A stretch of 64,000 nt of DNA, taken from NCBI GenBank assembly GCA_905178155.1, contig CAJINV010000002.1, positions 9,311,412 through 9,375,411 of the forward strand, given 5' to 3'. Under the pieces are notes generated by a model that was not told where the DNA came from, did not search any database, and worked only from the letters and a program-made list of their open reading frames with translations. Made by a program: the position numbers and the translations under genes. Position 1 is the stretch's first letter, and each line of letters begins with the position of its first letter. Shown piece after piece: positions 46,701 to 57,672 of the stretch. The stretch is from Amoebophrya sp. A120. Taxonomy: Eukaryota; Sar; Dinophyceae; Syndiniales; Amoebophryaceae.

Positions 46701-49497
46701 AACCGATGAGCGTATCCTATGTGAAACCGTCCCCACCCCATAGTCAAGATGGGGAATCGGCTAGACAAATCCACAAGTTTTGGCTGTTTTGCATGACAAA
46801 TTTGAACTTGTAGTGTAGTGGTGTTTGAGGTAGTTCAGCAGCATCACAGATCCAATATACCATGCTGATTGGAGCATGACAAATTTCAAAGCGCGAACAT
46901 AAAATGTTTCTCATGGGGCTCCGCATGAGAAACATTCTCAGCATGCAGATTTGCATTACAACTACGGGCTGGGGATGTTTTTAAATACGATAAAGCGAGC
47001 GCCAGTCCGGGCGGTACGTCCAGCAGATCTTGCTATCCAAGAAAAAAACTGTGTTAGAGTAACTTTCTTTGGTTGACAGCATCACAAATTTGCTCTACAT
47101 GACAGAGAAAACCTGTGATGCGCGTCTTGTAAGGGAAAACACACATGAAAAGAGGACTTCATGGTTGTCTGGCATGACAGGCGTGACTCTGTTGCATGTT
47201 CTGCATATACAGAGTTACACTTACACAGTTTTTTTCTTGCATACTTGCAGGCCTTGGCATACTGTCACAGCATGGGGATCGTGCACCGCGATGTGAAGCC
47301 CGACAACGTGCTTTTTGTCACCCGCAAGGCCGACTCGGCGGTGAAGGTGATCGACTTTGGCCTGAGTGATTTCATGCGAAAAATCGAGGCGGCAGCGAAA
47401 ACCGTCAAGATCAATGCGGACAAGGAAGTTTTAGCCGACGGGATTCGCCGGTCGTTAGGCATTCCGGTTCCGGAGATACCCGACCCCCTCGTTCGGAAGG
47501 TGATGCCGAAAGCGGGCACGCCCCACTACATGCCCCCAGAAATGCACCACAAGTCCTGGTACTCACCACGAGAAAGTTATTTTTGATACCCGAAGAAGAT
47601 GATCACGTCGTGGGCGTGTCGATAGTAGCCCACAATGCTGACGATCTTCATTCACATAAAGAGGCATATGCACAGGCAGCCAAATTGCGCACGCAAAAGA
47701 AGAAGCTTCACATGAAATTATTTCATCTCCATGGCTATCGCTATCACGATTTTTGTCCATTTAAGTGTTTGTTCACCGCCTTGTTCCAAGAAAATTATTT
47801 GAATTTTTCAGGTACGACGCCAAGGCTGACGTATTCGCGTGCGGCATTATGCTGTACCAGATGCTGACGGGCGTCCACCCGTTTTTCATTCCGGGAAAGG
47901 ACAACGCGGAAACGGCGAAGCAGAAAATCATTCTGTGCAAGGTCGACTGGCCTGCGGACTTGTGGAACAACCTCACCCCCCTAGCGAAGGAGATCACGGC
48001 CAAAATGCTCGAGGAAAAGCCGATCAACCGGTTTGATTGCGTGGAAGCGCTGCGGCACCCCTGGTTCAACAGCAGCAAGAAGGTGACGGCCCCCATTCGG
48101 AATTCGATCGTCGACTCCTTGCTCCAGTTCCAGCAGCACAATAAACTGAAGCAAGCGGTGTTACGCTTGCTCGCAAAGGAGGTGGACGAAGAGAAGATTC
48201 TTGAGCTGCGGGACCATATCGCGAGAAAAAAGTGTTTCACTGTAAGGATTTTGCAAGTTTTGCATCACAAGATTGCTCTACATGACAGAGCAAATTTGCC
48301 ATGCGAGTTTCCTAAGGGAAAACACAGCTAAAAGTCGACTGTCGTGCATGTGTAGCAAAACAAACACTTCTAAGATTACATTTTCTGCATTAGAAGCAGT
48401 TTTTTCCTGCGATAGACTAATTCACCGCGATGGACACGTCAGACGACGGAATTTTGCAGCTGCAGGAGGTGTATGCATTGCAAAAGCATCGTACTAGTAC
48501 AAACTGCATTACAAGTTTTTCCTAGGAAAAGCTTGAATTTGTAATGCTGGTGCACCTAAAGAAGGGAGATCTGTCATGCAATTATATTCATTGGGATTAG
48601 CACGAGTGCAGGAGTACTTTTGCAGTGCATAACGTGGTGGAGGCCGCACGGAACGTGGGGATTTCCGTCCCCAACCGGGAGATTGAACGTATGATGTTCA
48701 CGCTCCACGGTCCGGGCCTTGGCGAGGCGAATTTGGAATTGGGGCTCAACTACCGCGATTTTGTCTCCGCACTAGTGGAGAGAAAAGTATTGAATCAAAT
48801 TTGAAGGGTTCTTTTGTTGTGCGGCTTGGATGTTGTAGTTGTGCGATGAATGGTGTACGAATTGTAATATATAGTATTGTGCGAAAAAATTATGAAAGTC
48901 GTACACGATAACCCCATTTTCAGGTCGTGATCGAGAAGAACCACCTACTCGATATCAAATGTAAAAGTGTCTGGGTCTGGAAGAATGCAACTTGTCACGC
49001 TAAATCTGAAGCATGCAAAAATCTGTGTTGCATGCTTACCAAACGCTGTCCACTTTTGACCTACTCGAGAGGCAGTTTCTCATGCAGGATAGGCATGATG
49101 GAACTCGCACAGAATCTGTCATGCTATGTCCTACATGCCAGACCTCATGGGTCATGGAAAACCTGCAGTCCTAAGTGCCATCAGCCATGGTATCTGGAAA
49201 ACCTGCATGACAAGTCTGGCAATCTTCCAGACCCAGAAATTTTTACACTTGATACTCGAGATCTTCAAGCGATTCGAGGACCCCGACGACCCAGGTTACA
49301 TTACCTGCGACTCCATCAAAAAATCGATTAAAGCGCACCGTCGTGGCGATACCCGGCGCACGATCCAGGAATCAGATTTCGCCAGCGCGGAACTGCAAGA
49401 AATACTCGGGGCGGGCAAGACCAAGATCAACTTCGAGACGTTCCTCCATGTGTGCTTCGAAAAGGGACAGGTCGCGGACACCCCACCCGGTGGCTAG
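43710..49497 (+). CDS. Calcium-dependent protein kinase with N-terminal EF-hand modules (CDPK paralog 3)
   Basis: 886 aa from 14 exons: 43710-44237, 44564-44642, 44859-45030, 45271-45673, 45842-45920, 46206-46264, 46592-46712, 46998-47033, 47249-47558, 47812-48216, 48420-48471, 48637-48786, 48924-48952, 49260-49497. Four introns are GT-AG; nine are introners. Three N-terminal modules carry a degenerate loop [12 protein letters not shown] (about 65), a good EF loop [12 protein letters not shown] (about 194) and a degenerate [12 protein letters not shown] (about 297). The kinase spans about 380-680 ([16 protein letters not shown] about 505, DFG about 527, MPPE about 586, HPWF about 677). [11 protein letters not shown]-hand [12 protein letters not shown] (about 736) and weaker EF hands follow. 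It is collinear with paralog 2 throughout. The start is supported by the matching N-termini ([14 protein letters not shown] here, [15 protein letters not shown] in paralog 2). Confidence 0.92.
44238..44558 (+). mobile_element. Introner, family 2
   Basis: TSD AGATT lies at 44233-44237 and 44559-44563. Removal joins VFDQI to GNVSMPK. Confidence 0.94.
44643..44853 (+). mobile_element. Introner, family 3 (AAAAAAGTGTTACAGTTAC TIR)
   Basis: TSD TCTGA lies at 44638-44642 and 44854-44858. It cuts the second EF loop; removal joins DSDGYL to KYDDYYE. Confidence 0.95.
45921..46200 (+). mobile_element. Introner, family 5 (AAAAAGTCCCCACCCC TIR)
   Basis: The flanks are AGCGA (45916-45920) and GGCGA (46201-46205), one mismatch. 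Removal joins KDQA to KLVETE in the kinase N-lobe. Confidence 0.92.
46265..46586 (+). mobile_element. Introner, family 2
   Basis: TSD TCCGG lies at 46260-46264 and 46587-46591. It follows HPNILR, five nucleotides downstream of the aligned site of a family 1 element in paralog 2. Confidence 0.94.
46713..46992 (+). mobile_element. Introner, family 5
   Basis: The flanks are GAGCG (46708-46712) and AAGCG (46993-46997), one mismatch. Removal joins KKPMS to ERQSGRY. Confidence 0.9.
47034..47243 (+). mobile_element. Introner, family 3
   Basis: TSD CTTGC lies at 47029-47033 and 47244-47248. The exon between this element and the previous one is only 36 nt. Removal joins VQQIL to QALAYCH. Confidence 0.93.
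48217..48414 (+). mobile_element. Introner, family 3
   Basis: The flanks are GACCA (48212-48216) and GACTA (48415-48419), one mismatch. Removal joins LRD to QFTAMD just before the C-terminal EF loop. Confidence 0.9.
48472..48631 (+). mobile_element. Introner, family 4
   Basis: The flanks are AGGTG (48467-48471) and ACGTG (48632-48636), one mismatch. Removal joins LQEV to VEAARN. Confidence 0.9.
48953..49254 (+). mobile_element. Introner, family 1
   Basis: TSD CTCGA lies at 48948-48952 and 49255-49259. The exon before it is 29 nt. Removal joins NHLLE to IFKRFED. Confidence 0.94.
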
Positions 49498-49609
49498 TTG
49501 TTAGTAAATCGGAACTATTCATCCGAATAGCACTAGAGGCTCTACTAGTAGCACCAAAAGTCGATTAGGCTGGTCGTAGTGGATCGATCATTGACTAAGT
49601 CTACTCTGC

Positions 49610-49642
49610 GACGCGGTTGCCCAAGCCTCGGGCAACCGCGTC
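49610..49642. other. Perfect 13-bp stem-loop
   Basis: GACGCGGTTGCCC (49610-49622) pairs with GGGCAACCGCGTC (49630-49642) around a 7-nt loop, about 110 bp after the CDPK 3 stop. It could act in the 3' end of the transcript. Its function is unknown. Confidence 0.7.
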
Positions 49643-49643
49643 C

Positions 49644-49689
49644 TTCAGACGCTAATGGCGGCGCTCGTTCAGACGCTAATGGCGGCGCT
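49644..49689. repeat. Two-copy 24-bp tandem repeat
   Basis: The 22-bp unit TTCAGACGCTAATGGCGGCG followed by CT occurs at 49644-49665 and 49668-49689 without mismatch, directly after the stem-loop. Confidence 0.85.
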
Positions 49690-52438
49690 GGGTTGACTAA
49701 AGTTGTAGTTCTGTTGCCGTTTCTGTTTCTGTTTCTGGTTTTTAACGCAACACATGCAAGGCTTCAGGTCGAAGAAGCAACTTCAAAGGTCCTCTGAAAA
49801 AGAAGACTGCTCATTTCGACGCTAAAGAATATTGAGAAGGGTGCAGTTCTTGTATGCAGTTTTAGTGGAAAACTCAGATGATCCTGCGGTGACAGAAAGA
49901 GAGACGACCGGAACAGTCAAGTGGAAGTGTGTCAATTCCGCAAGTCAGTCGCACTCCTAGAAGATTTCAAATAGTATGTAGATGCGGTTTTTATCTTCAT
50001 CGTTATCCACCGAGCAGGTGGTACACGTGAAAGATGAGGCTCCGTCGTGATTGGAGGTATGAAAGTGAAAGGCAGAAACAATGCGGCGTCGTCCGATGAC
50101 ACGTAGGGAAGCTAGTAAGATGATACTAGCCCTAGCGCAACGTCGTGGCAGTGGCAAATAACGGCTCTTACGTGTATTACCTAACGGACGCTTTTGCTTT
50201 TCTGGCACCGGCTTCACCCCCTTCTTAGTTCGAATACAGTGGTCTCACCCTTTGGGCCAATAAGCATAAAAATATAGTGATTGACTCTTCATCAACCAGC
50301 GACCTTGCTTCTGTGTGAAGCAGATGCTCCTAGAGACGGATGCTCCTAGAGTTTTTATTTAGAGTACTGTAGTATTTGTATTTGAAAAGTTGAAGAATGT
50401 GCGGGCAAGAAAAAGAAAAACTAAAACGACATGTATGCATCTATACCCATATAATGAAGTAACAGATCCCGATACTAATTGTCCTACTGGATAAAAAGTA
50501 CTCACAAGAACAATAGCGCGAGCGCTCCGTGGTTGTCAGCAACTTCGATGTAACATAATGCAAAGCTTAGTCTCTTTCTCTTTGCCAACATGTTGTGGGC
50601 CGACAGCATATTAAGCAGCAGCATTATGATTCATCTCTCTCGGGGTGGTCGTGCTTCATCGACACCCAACGAGCGTGATTCGCGGATAGTCAAACGAGGA
50701 ACTAACTCTGGCTGGTAGTATCTACCAGCGTAATAGCCATTTTTAGTTTCGCTTGACTGACCGGAATTTCAGCCCGCAAGACGAGAAATAAACGTACTTT
50801 TTTTCATCTTCTATTGCTGCCGATGTAAGCGACGAGGCAAGTCCAAGTGAATCAATATCAAGCGATTATATCCATGTGACAAGCGATGTAAAATTCTCTC
50901 AGCGACACCGACGAAAAAGCAAGTCTATCCAAGAAAGAGATGAACAAAAATCAAGAGCGATTTAAAGCGAGGAAAAAAAGACCCGATTACCTCCGCCACT
51001 GCGTAGGATGAGTCATTCGTTTTTCTTGAAAATGGTGTGGGACGGTAGTCAAGCTCTAAGCCGACCAAGCCAACATCCAGCTGGACCGCACTGTTTCCCA
51101 GCATCGTGCTATTTCTCGTCTAGTAGAAGCGAGGTGGAAAGATTAGACATTAGAGCACCTTCGGCTGCCGAATTTTTTTTCAAAAATGTAATGATGATGA
51201 TGTCGTATTTCGTTCTGTGATATTCTGGAAGAGGCATTTGACAGATACAGTTTTTTTGAATTCAAATTTCTTGTGGAGGAAAGTTGGACTCGCAGATTGA
51301 GCTTTCTGTCTTCGCTGCTTCAAACGTATTTTCGCTTGTCGTGTGTGGTTCCCGTCTGCATCTTCTGTTTCTATTGTAGTACCAGTTGCATTATGGAAAC
51401 TGATTATCGAAGGAGCGGCAAGGAATTGCAGACTTTCTAGCTGTAGAGCGAATAACCGAGTACGAATTTTCTCCTTAAAAATGTTATTTCTCGCAACGTT
51501 CTTACCCGGTCCTCCTTGACCCAGACTCTCTCTCCACAGGTAAAGGTCATGTCCCATTGAGATTACCTCGTTCGTTCGTGTTTGCAGAATAACCTTACCG
51601 CCGTGTCGACGAGAAGTAGCTGCAAGCAATAGTACTTACCAAGAAACTTAACGCCATGCTTATTGTATTTCGTTTGTCCTGCTGCTTGTTTTTTTGGTTT
51701 TTTTTCCGGCAAAAGGCACACTACCAACGTACGTCATCATCATTTTCCGGAAGTGACTGCTTAGCCTCCGGTTCTGGAGTCAGCTTTTTCCACCTTCTTG
51801 GTCGTTTTTTGAAATTTTTAAGTGGGTTGTCCTCTTCTTTTGATGTTGTTGCTACTTCTCGCTTTGTGTATTGGAATTTTTTTCCCATCAGAAAAGAAAA
51901 AAGATCGGATGCCCAGCCGAGAACTTCCGAAGGAGGTCGTAGTCCTAGGCCTAAATCAATGCACATCTTTTTTAGAAACTGCAAGACGAAGCGATGTTTG
52001 TAGTCGTATAGCAAAGCCGGCCTTATGCACATTCTCGTTTATTTCTTGCCCATTTGCACCAAACACGAGCATCACCCCTTGTCATAACGCACGTTTTTAG
52101 GCAAGAATGCCCTATGATGCGCATGCGCTGTCCCTGTCGCTGATATGATACTTTTATTTTTCATTGGCGGTCGAAGTAGTCTTCTCTGCGCATAATTCTT
52201 CAGCTACTATTCTTGTAGTTGCAAAAACTACAACAAGAAAACCTTCAATGAATGTTTCATTGGCTCAATAAGCGACTTCATAGGATTTGACATATCTTTA
52301 TCTATTTATTTACGTTTACCTTCCATGATGACGAGACTGGAATAACAATATACAAAAGACTGCCGTGCGTGCCAACTAAGCCCTCTGCCAATCGTAGTTA
52401 CTTCTACGTACGGTGCGTGTGTTGTTTGTGTAGCTGCA

Positions 52439-53032
52439 TTGTCTTCAATTCTGCCAACGTTTCGACTCGAACAGGCAAACGGTCGCACTTCACATGGTGC
52501 CAAACGATCGCAGACGCAGAAAACGCAAGCACGGCGACCGCCACTCAACGATATAGAATCCGAAAGCGATAACAGTCAAACAGTGCTGGCTTCGGCTTTG
52601 TATTCTCAAAGCGGCAGCCGTAGCATGGCGTTTTGCGTGTACTTCCGGCTGTTAGCCCCGCCTCTGGTGTTTGCCGTGTTCCTGAGTCTCAAAGAAAAAG
52701 CAACAATCGCGGTTCCAATGAAGCATCATCATTGCGATCATTTTCATATATCATTTTCATTGCAGCGGTTCAAGACAATGTTGGTAGATGATCAGAAACA
52801 GAAAGAGTTGCGGGTTTGCACTTCCCGTGGACTCCAGAAAGCTTTTGCAGAGGGCGTGTCGTTGTATGCTCCCTTCTCCGTTTTGGAAAAATGCAGATGC
52901 ATTTTGTGTGACAAGATCACTCGTCTTGGATGCATTTGCATGAAAGCGCAGCAAGCTATAATTGGAAGAATACAATATGGCATCGTGACTTTCTCTTTCA
53001 CTCTATTCTTTAGAGGGGTTTATAGTTTTTGA
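52439..53032 (+). CDS. Doubtful open frame
   Basis: Up to 197 codons are open; the first ATG in frame is near 52625 (MAFCVYFRLLAPPLVFAVF). A hydrophobic segment is followed by a polar stretch with several Cys residues. No family is recognised and no intron evidence is available. It may be chance or the 5' region of the next gene. Confidence 0.2.
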   Translation: MSSILPTFRLEQANGRTSHGAKRSQTQKTQARRPPLNDIESESDNSQTVLASALYSQSGSRSMAFCVYFRLLAPPLVFAVFLSLKEKATIAVPMKHHHCDHFHISFSLQRFKTMLVDDQKQKELRVCTSRGLQKAFAEGVSLYAPFSVLEKCRCILCDKITRLGCICMKAQQAIIGRIQYGIVTFSFTLFFRGVYSF

Positions 53033-53165
53033 GTTTTCTGACTGACGCGACGCGCTTGTTGACCTAGATGTTTTTATTTCTGTAAAAAACGTACATTGTT
53101 TTCCTTTTCCATCAACGAAGCACGAGATATTATACGTCGCCTCAACCAGCACCAAAAATGCCACC

Positions 53166-56100
53166 ATGAGAGAACTCCCGCGAAAAATTTGCAGCGAGCG
53201 AAGCACTGCCAAGCCGGACGAAGCAGAGCTGCCGAAGCCTGATCTTCATCATGCTCACGAAAATAAAAGTAAAACCTCATCGTCGCCGCAGAAATCCCTT
53301 CCACTTCAGGCCCTGAAATTCGGCTCGGATTTGACGCAGCTTGTGGAGTGCGGCACCCGGCTGGGTTTTATTCTCGTCCGGCTAGGCTTTTCTTTCGGCG
53401 TGGACAAGGCAAACGAAGTTGTGACAGATTGCGTGGCGGGAGCGCGCGGACTGCTGCGTGGAAATAAGAAACATGGCTGGACGAGGAGGACCACTTCTGA
53501 AAAAGCAGAAGAAAAAACTTCTAAAAACTGTGCAAAAAAAAAGTCCCCTAGTACCAAAGAAAGCCATAAACCCTCCGCTTCTCCTCTAGCTTGCGCAGCT
53601 GCGTCCGTCTCCACGTCTCGGGATGAAAGTGACTCGGCAAGCACCAGTGCGAAAGATAATTCCTTGGCCGGACAAGAAATCTTTCCAAGAACAACTGAAT
53701 TCTTCGCAATTCGGACATTGACGAGTCCCTATTTCCCTTTCTCGTCCCGCATTCCGAAAAAATGCGCCCACTCATTGTTGCTGACTACGGCCGACTTTGC
53801 GGATTTTTGCCTCCGAAAACTCCGCGCAACCGCGATGAGTGCCTATTTGAGGAGACTGAAAAACGAACTAGGAGCGAAAGGCTTGGAGAGCGACTTTGTG
53901 GCACAAGATTATTGCGTTATGGCACTGCACAACAAGAAAGACTGTCTTCAATCTACTTCCGATTTCTTTCCCCGTGACGCCCGGCATTTCAAGTCGTTTT
54001 GCGACTCTATTGGCTTCAACAACGCAACCGCATCCTCGTTGATCACATTACTAGCGAACCTCCCGGAATTTCTGGGGCCAATGAGAACTATCATCGACTT
54101 GAAACAGTTGCGCGACGCTGTGGTTTGTTTCGCGGAGCTGCAAGGGAAGTTTCACTGCTCGGCGAACGCGGATTTTTCGCGGAGGATGAACAGTAGCCTC
54201 TCACAGCAGGAGAGCGCGGCTGCAAGACGGGCGGAAAGCGCCCTTCACTCCTTTTCCCCATCACATTCAACGATCCCCGTGAGAACTACAACAGCCGAAG
54301 CTTGCACAAAAACAGCACCTGCAAATGGAAGCACCAGCGCCATGGCATCTAGTGACTCCGCCCTTCCAGCGGCCAGGTCATCAACAGCGCTGAGGCAAAG
54401 AAGGAAGGAATCCGGATCGTCCCTGAAGAATTCCCCGCTCGCATCAACGCCACCGTGTAGGAGGGTCGTGCACGTAGCAGGTCCTCGCACGGGAAATAAA
54501 GGAGACCACGACAACATCTCAGCTACTCGGAAAGTCAATCTAATAGATGCAGACCTTGTGGTAGAAGACCACGACTCTTACCCGCGGAGCACCACCGCCA
54601 GCAGCAGCTCGTGCATCGCGTCGACTCCATCGAGTCCGAGTTCCACAGAAGCAGGGGAAGATCATGCTGCGGTGGACGTAGAGGTAGATGTGGAAGAAGG
54701 CCGCGACTCTTGTCCCCCACAAGAAACAAGAACAGCAAGCGTGTTGACCAAAACTGGACTGAATGACGATCACGACGACGGGTCAGCAACATCTTCGTGC
54801 TATTCGCTGAAAACCTTCAACTGGTCCGACCTGGAATACTATTTTCAGTACGCAAATTGCATGTGCCAAACCGCTGCCACGCTCATGCTGGACTTGAGCT
54901 GCGGGCGGAGCCGGAGCGAGGAGAAAGAAAGCGACACAAGGTGCGAGGAGAACAGCACGGAAACGTTGTCCAGCAGCTTCCCAATCATGAGCAAACTCCC
55001 GCGCCTTTTCAAGCCGTCTTCTGAGGTGTTCGAACTGCTCCTCAAGGGCGCCTTGAAGCACCGAAGTGACAAAGAAACGATCGACGTCGTCTATTCCGAC
55101 CACTGGAGCCAGCAGCTGTACCAACCCGCGTTCGCAGTCTGTATTGACCACACAAAAAAAGCAATTGTGGTTACGATCCGCGGTTCCGTCGGGCTGATGG
55201 ACATCTGTACAGACTTGATCTGCTTGCCAAAGCCGATCGTAAAGGACGAGTTCTTATGTGGTTCCTTGGGCAGTGGAAGTGGTCAGGTCCTCGCGGAGCC
55301 TCTATCTTATCCCACGAAAAAAGTGTTACAGTTACACATTTGTAGTCAATTCATCAACACATTTCTCTGCATGAGACAGAAAACTTGCAATGCAGAAATC
55401 CTACGGGAAAACACCTATGAAACGAGGCTCCTATGCATATTCAGCATGACAGAGCTTGTCTGTCTTGCTTGGCCTGTAAGTGTAACACTTTTTTCTTGCG
55501 ATACATCTGAACGGTTGGCCAGTTGTAGCCCTTTTCCGCATGCGGAAATCGGAAATCCGTTTTTCAAAGGCGACGAAGGGTTTGTCCCCCGGGACCTCAT
55601 ATCAAAAGTAAAAATGTCTGGGTCTGGAAACTTGTGATGCTGGGTGGCGTCTCATGATGAGGCTACAAATGCTGGCTCAGCATGACAAGTTTCTGAGCTC
55701 CTAGGTGTTGCGTATTCTGCATGACAAACTGCGCTTCAAAAAAATTTCTGTTTTGGAGTTTACCGGGTGACCCTTCTGGTCGTCACCATTCCGCCGGTGT
55801 CTGTGCTCTCGGGCGCGTCACCCACCTCAGGACCTCAGGTTAAGAGTTTGTCGACGTAATTTACAAAGGGACGCCCTGCCCTTAGTTTCCCAACATGACA
55901 AACTGCGCTTCTGCATCACAGAAAAACGGAGCTCTTGGGTAACGTGCATGACAGATTTAAGGGTCATGCCAGACAACCATGACAAACGTGAATTCTTCCA
56001 GACCCAGACATTTTTGCACTTGATACCTCAGTTACTTCCGGGGTGACGGATTGGAACGCGTCGAGACATGTAAAATAGCTGCCGAGGTGGACGAGGGCCA

Positions 56101-57591
56101 GAGCTATTGCGAGCCACCAGTAGCAGACGCAGACCGATCAAAATCAAAAAACAGCTGTGGTGACCCGCCAGCTGCGTACCAATTTCCAAGAAAAGACTGG
56201 AGGCACGAGTACGGAAACCATTTCAAACCGCTTTTTTGCCCCGAAGGCTTTCAGTTGACGAACACAGAGAACTGCTATTACGTGCACGAGGGGATGTTTC
56301 ACGCAGCCAAAATTTTGTCGGATAAGGCGCTGCCGGTTGTGTTGGAAGCACTGGAAAGAACAAGCAGTCGGTTAGCGGAGGAGAGTTGTAGGCAGGGCGC
56401 CGATCATCATTTTGACCAGCAGAACAAAGAAGGCAAAATTGGCGCTGGTGATACAGATTCACGCACAACAAAAGGAACTGGGGGACCAACAGCAACAGCA
56501 GAACAAGCACAGCTAAACACATACGATGTTGTCCTGACCGGCCACAGTCTAGGGGGCGGCACGGCCGCGCTTCTGTATCTCTTGTGGAAGCCACTATTTG
56601 GTGAAGGGCAGAGCAAGAGCCTAGACTTTGGGAAGCGAAAGGGAAAGCATTTGGCTAGTACCCCAGCTGAAAATAAAGACAATATCCAGCAGGGAAACAT
56701 ACTGGCCGCTACCCGGCTCCGCGCGTACGCGTTCGCTTGTCCTTGCGTCTGCTCCTTGAATCTGAGCGAGAAGTACTTCGCAGACAGTGTATCGAAAGGA
56801 AAAATCCCTCCTCCCCATATCAAAACGGAATTTCTCATGCTGGATTTGTGTACACAAATCAGCTTTGTCTTGCAGTAGAGGACTGCAGGCGTCTGCCAAG
56901 CCTGAGTAGAGAGCTTTTGGCCTAGGCGCTTAGCATGAGAGACGACTATGCTGTAGGCCCAACAGCATCACAAAGCGCCTGCATAATGCAGCAGAGCCTG
57001 TGGAGTTGTTTTCTTGCAAGACAGGCGTGATTTGTGGTCTCAAATCAGCAAGACAAATTTTCGGAAACATACCGCTTCGACATGGGGAGGGGGGATGTTT
57101 CCGCTCAATACAGTGCAAATTTTGTTTCCGTAGCGGAGAACGTGGATGCGATTTGCCGCTTGTCTGTGCGCAGTGTGGAATTTCTCCGCATTTACTTGAC
57201 GGAGGTTTTGGAACGCCACCAGCAGGCTAAAAGTACAAAGCAGATGAACTCCGTGCAACCGCCGGGGAGCAGTAACAACAACGGAGAACAATCTCGTCCT
57301 TCACCAAACAGTATTTACAGAGGGCTCGAACAAGACGCTTTAGATAAGGACTTCTGGGAGTCCCTTGAACTGCAGAAACGTGACATCGACGGTCGCGCGC
57401 CGGGGCGGATCCTGCTCCCAGCGGGGAAGAAGGTATTGCGGATCGACCATGACGACGACGACGCCGCTTCCTTCGTTGATCCGCGTGCTTTTGATGATTT
57501 TTTGCTGCATCGAAAAATGCTCGCGAATCATTCCCCGGCCAGCTACGAAATGTTTGTCGCCCGAGTGGTGCAGAAGCATGCTGCCGCTTGA
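53166..57591 (+). CDS. Class 3 lipase, sn1-specific diacylglycerol lipase-like
   Basis: Exons 53166-55307, 55509-55599, 56031-56789 and 57116-57591 give 1155 aa; all three introns are introners. The first 580 or so residues include a hydrophobic amphipathic stretch near 60-90 and then a low-complexity linker. The lipase core has VVTIRGSVGLMDICTDL (about 668), VHEGMFHAA, and the nucleophile elbow GHSLGGG (about 914) whose Ser is the predicted catalytic residue. After the elbow, DAICRLSVRSVEFLR and a helix (YLTEVLERH) follow the diacylglycerol lipase order. The predicted reaction releases the sn-1 fatty acid from diacylglycerol at a membrane. No four-helix membrane domain, as in animal DAGL, is evident. 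The start has a CCACCATGA context and is overlapped by a short upstream ATG frame at 53158. Confidence 0.8.
55308..55503 (+). mobile_element. Introner, family 3, in-frame and stop-free
   Basis: The flanks are TATCT (55303-55307) and CATCT (55504-55508), one mismatch. Element plus one flank copy is 201 nt with no in-frame stop, so retention would add 67 residues. Removal joins AEPLS to ERLASC. Confidence 0.9.
55600..56025 (+). mobile_element. Introner, family 1, with nested insertion
   Basis: TSD CCTCA lies at 55595-55599 and 56026-56030. At 426 bp it is the longest typical introner here. An 18-bp direct repeat (55720-55737 and 55894-55911) bounds extra sequence not seen in the related element at 9242. 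Removal joins VPRDL to SYFRGDG. Confidence 0.93.
56790..57110 (+). mobile_element. Introner, family 2
   Basis: TSD CAGTG lies at 56785-56789 and 57111-57115. Removal joins KYFADS to ANFVSVAEN. Confidence 0.94.
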
Positions 57592-57672
57592 AGATGTTGT
57601 GGAGCTTGTATATTTTCAGTTGCGTCACGCAGAAACTGCTAAGTACTACTGCAGTATAGTAGACGCGTATGA

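Larger units (their letters stand above)
49498..52438. other. Gene-poor stretch after CDPK 3
   Basis: About 3 kb without a supported gene. A minus-strand frame at 51180-51629 encodes 149 residues with no recognised domain and is not supported. A hairpin and a short tandem repeat near 49.6 kb are listed separately. Confidence 0.4.

Noticed and set aside
50729-50755. TAGCCATTTTT resembling part of the dinoflagellate spliced leader
   Set aside because: Only about ten bases match and the GGCTCAAG end is absent, so it is not a spliced-leader gene or relic.
51180-51629. Minus-strand frame of 149 residues
   Set aside because: No domain, no signal peptide and no intron support; strand disagrees with all confident genes.
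53166-55637. Uninterrupted lipase frame extending to 55637
   Set aside because: Its tail reads through one introner and ends inside another; the spliced exons give the lipase motifs.
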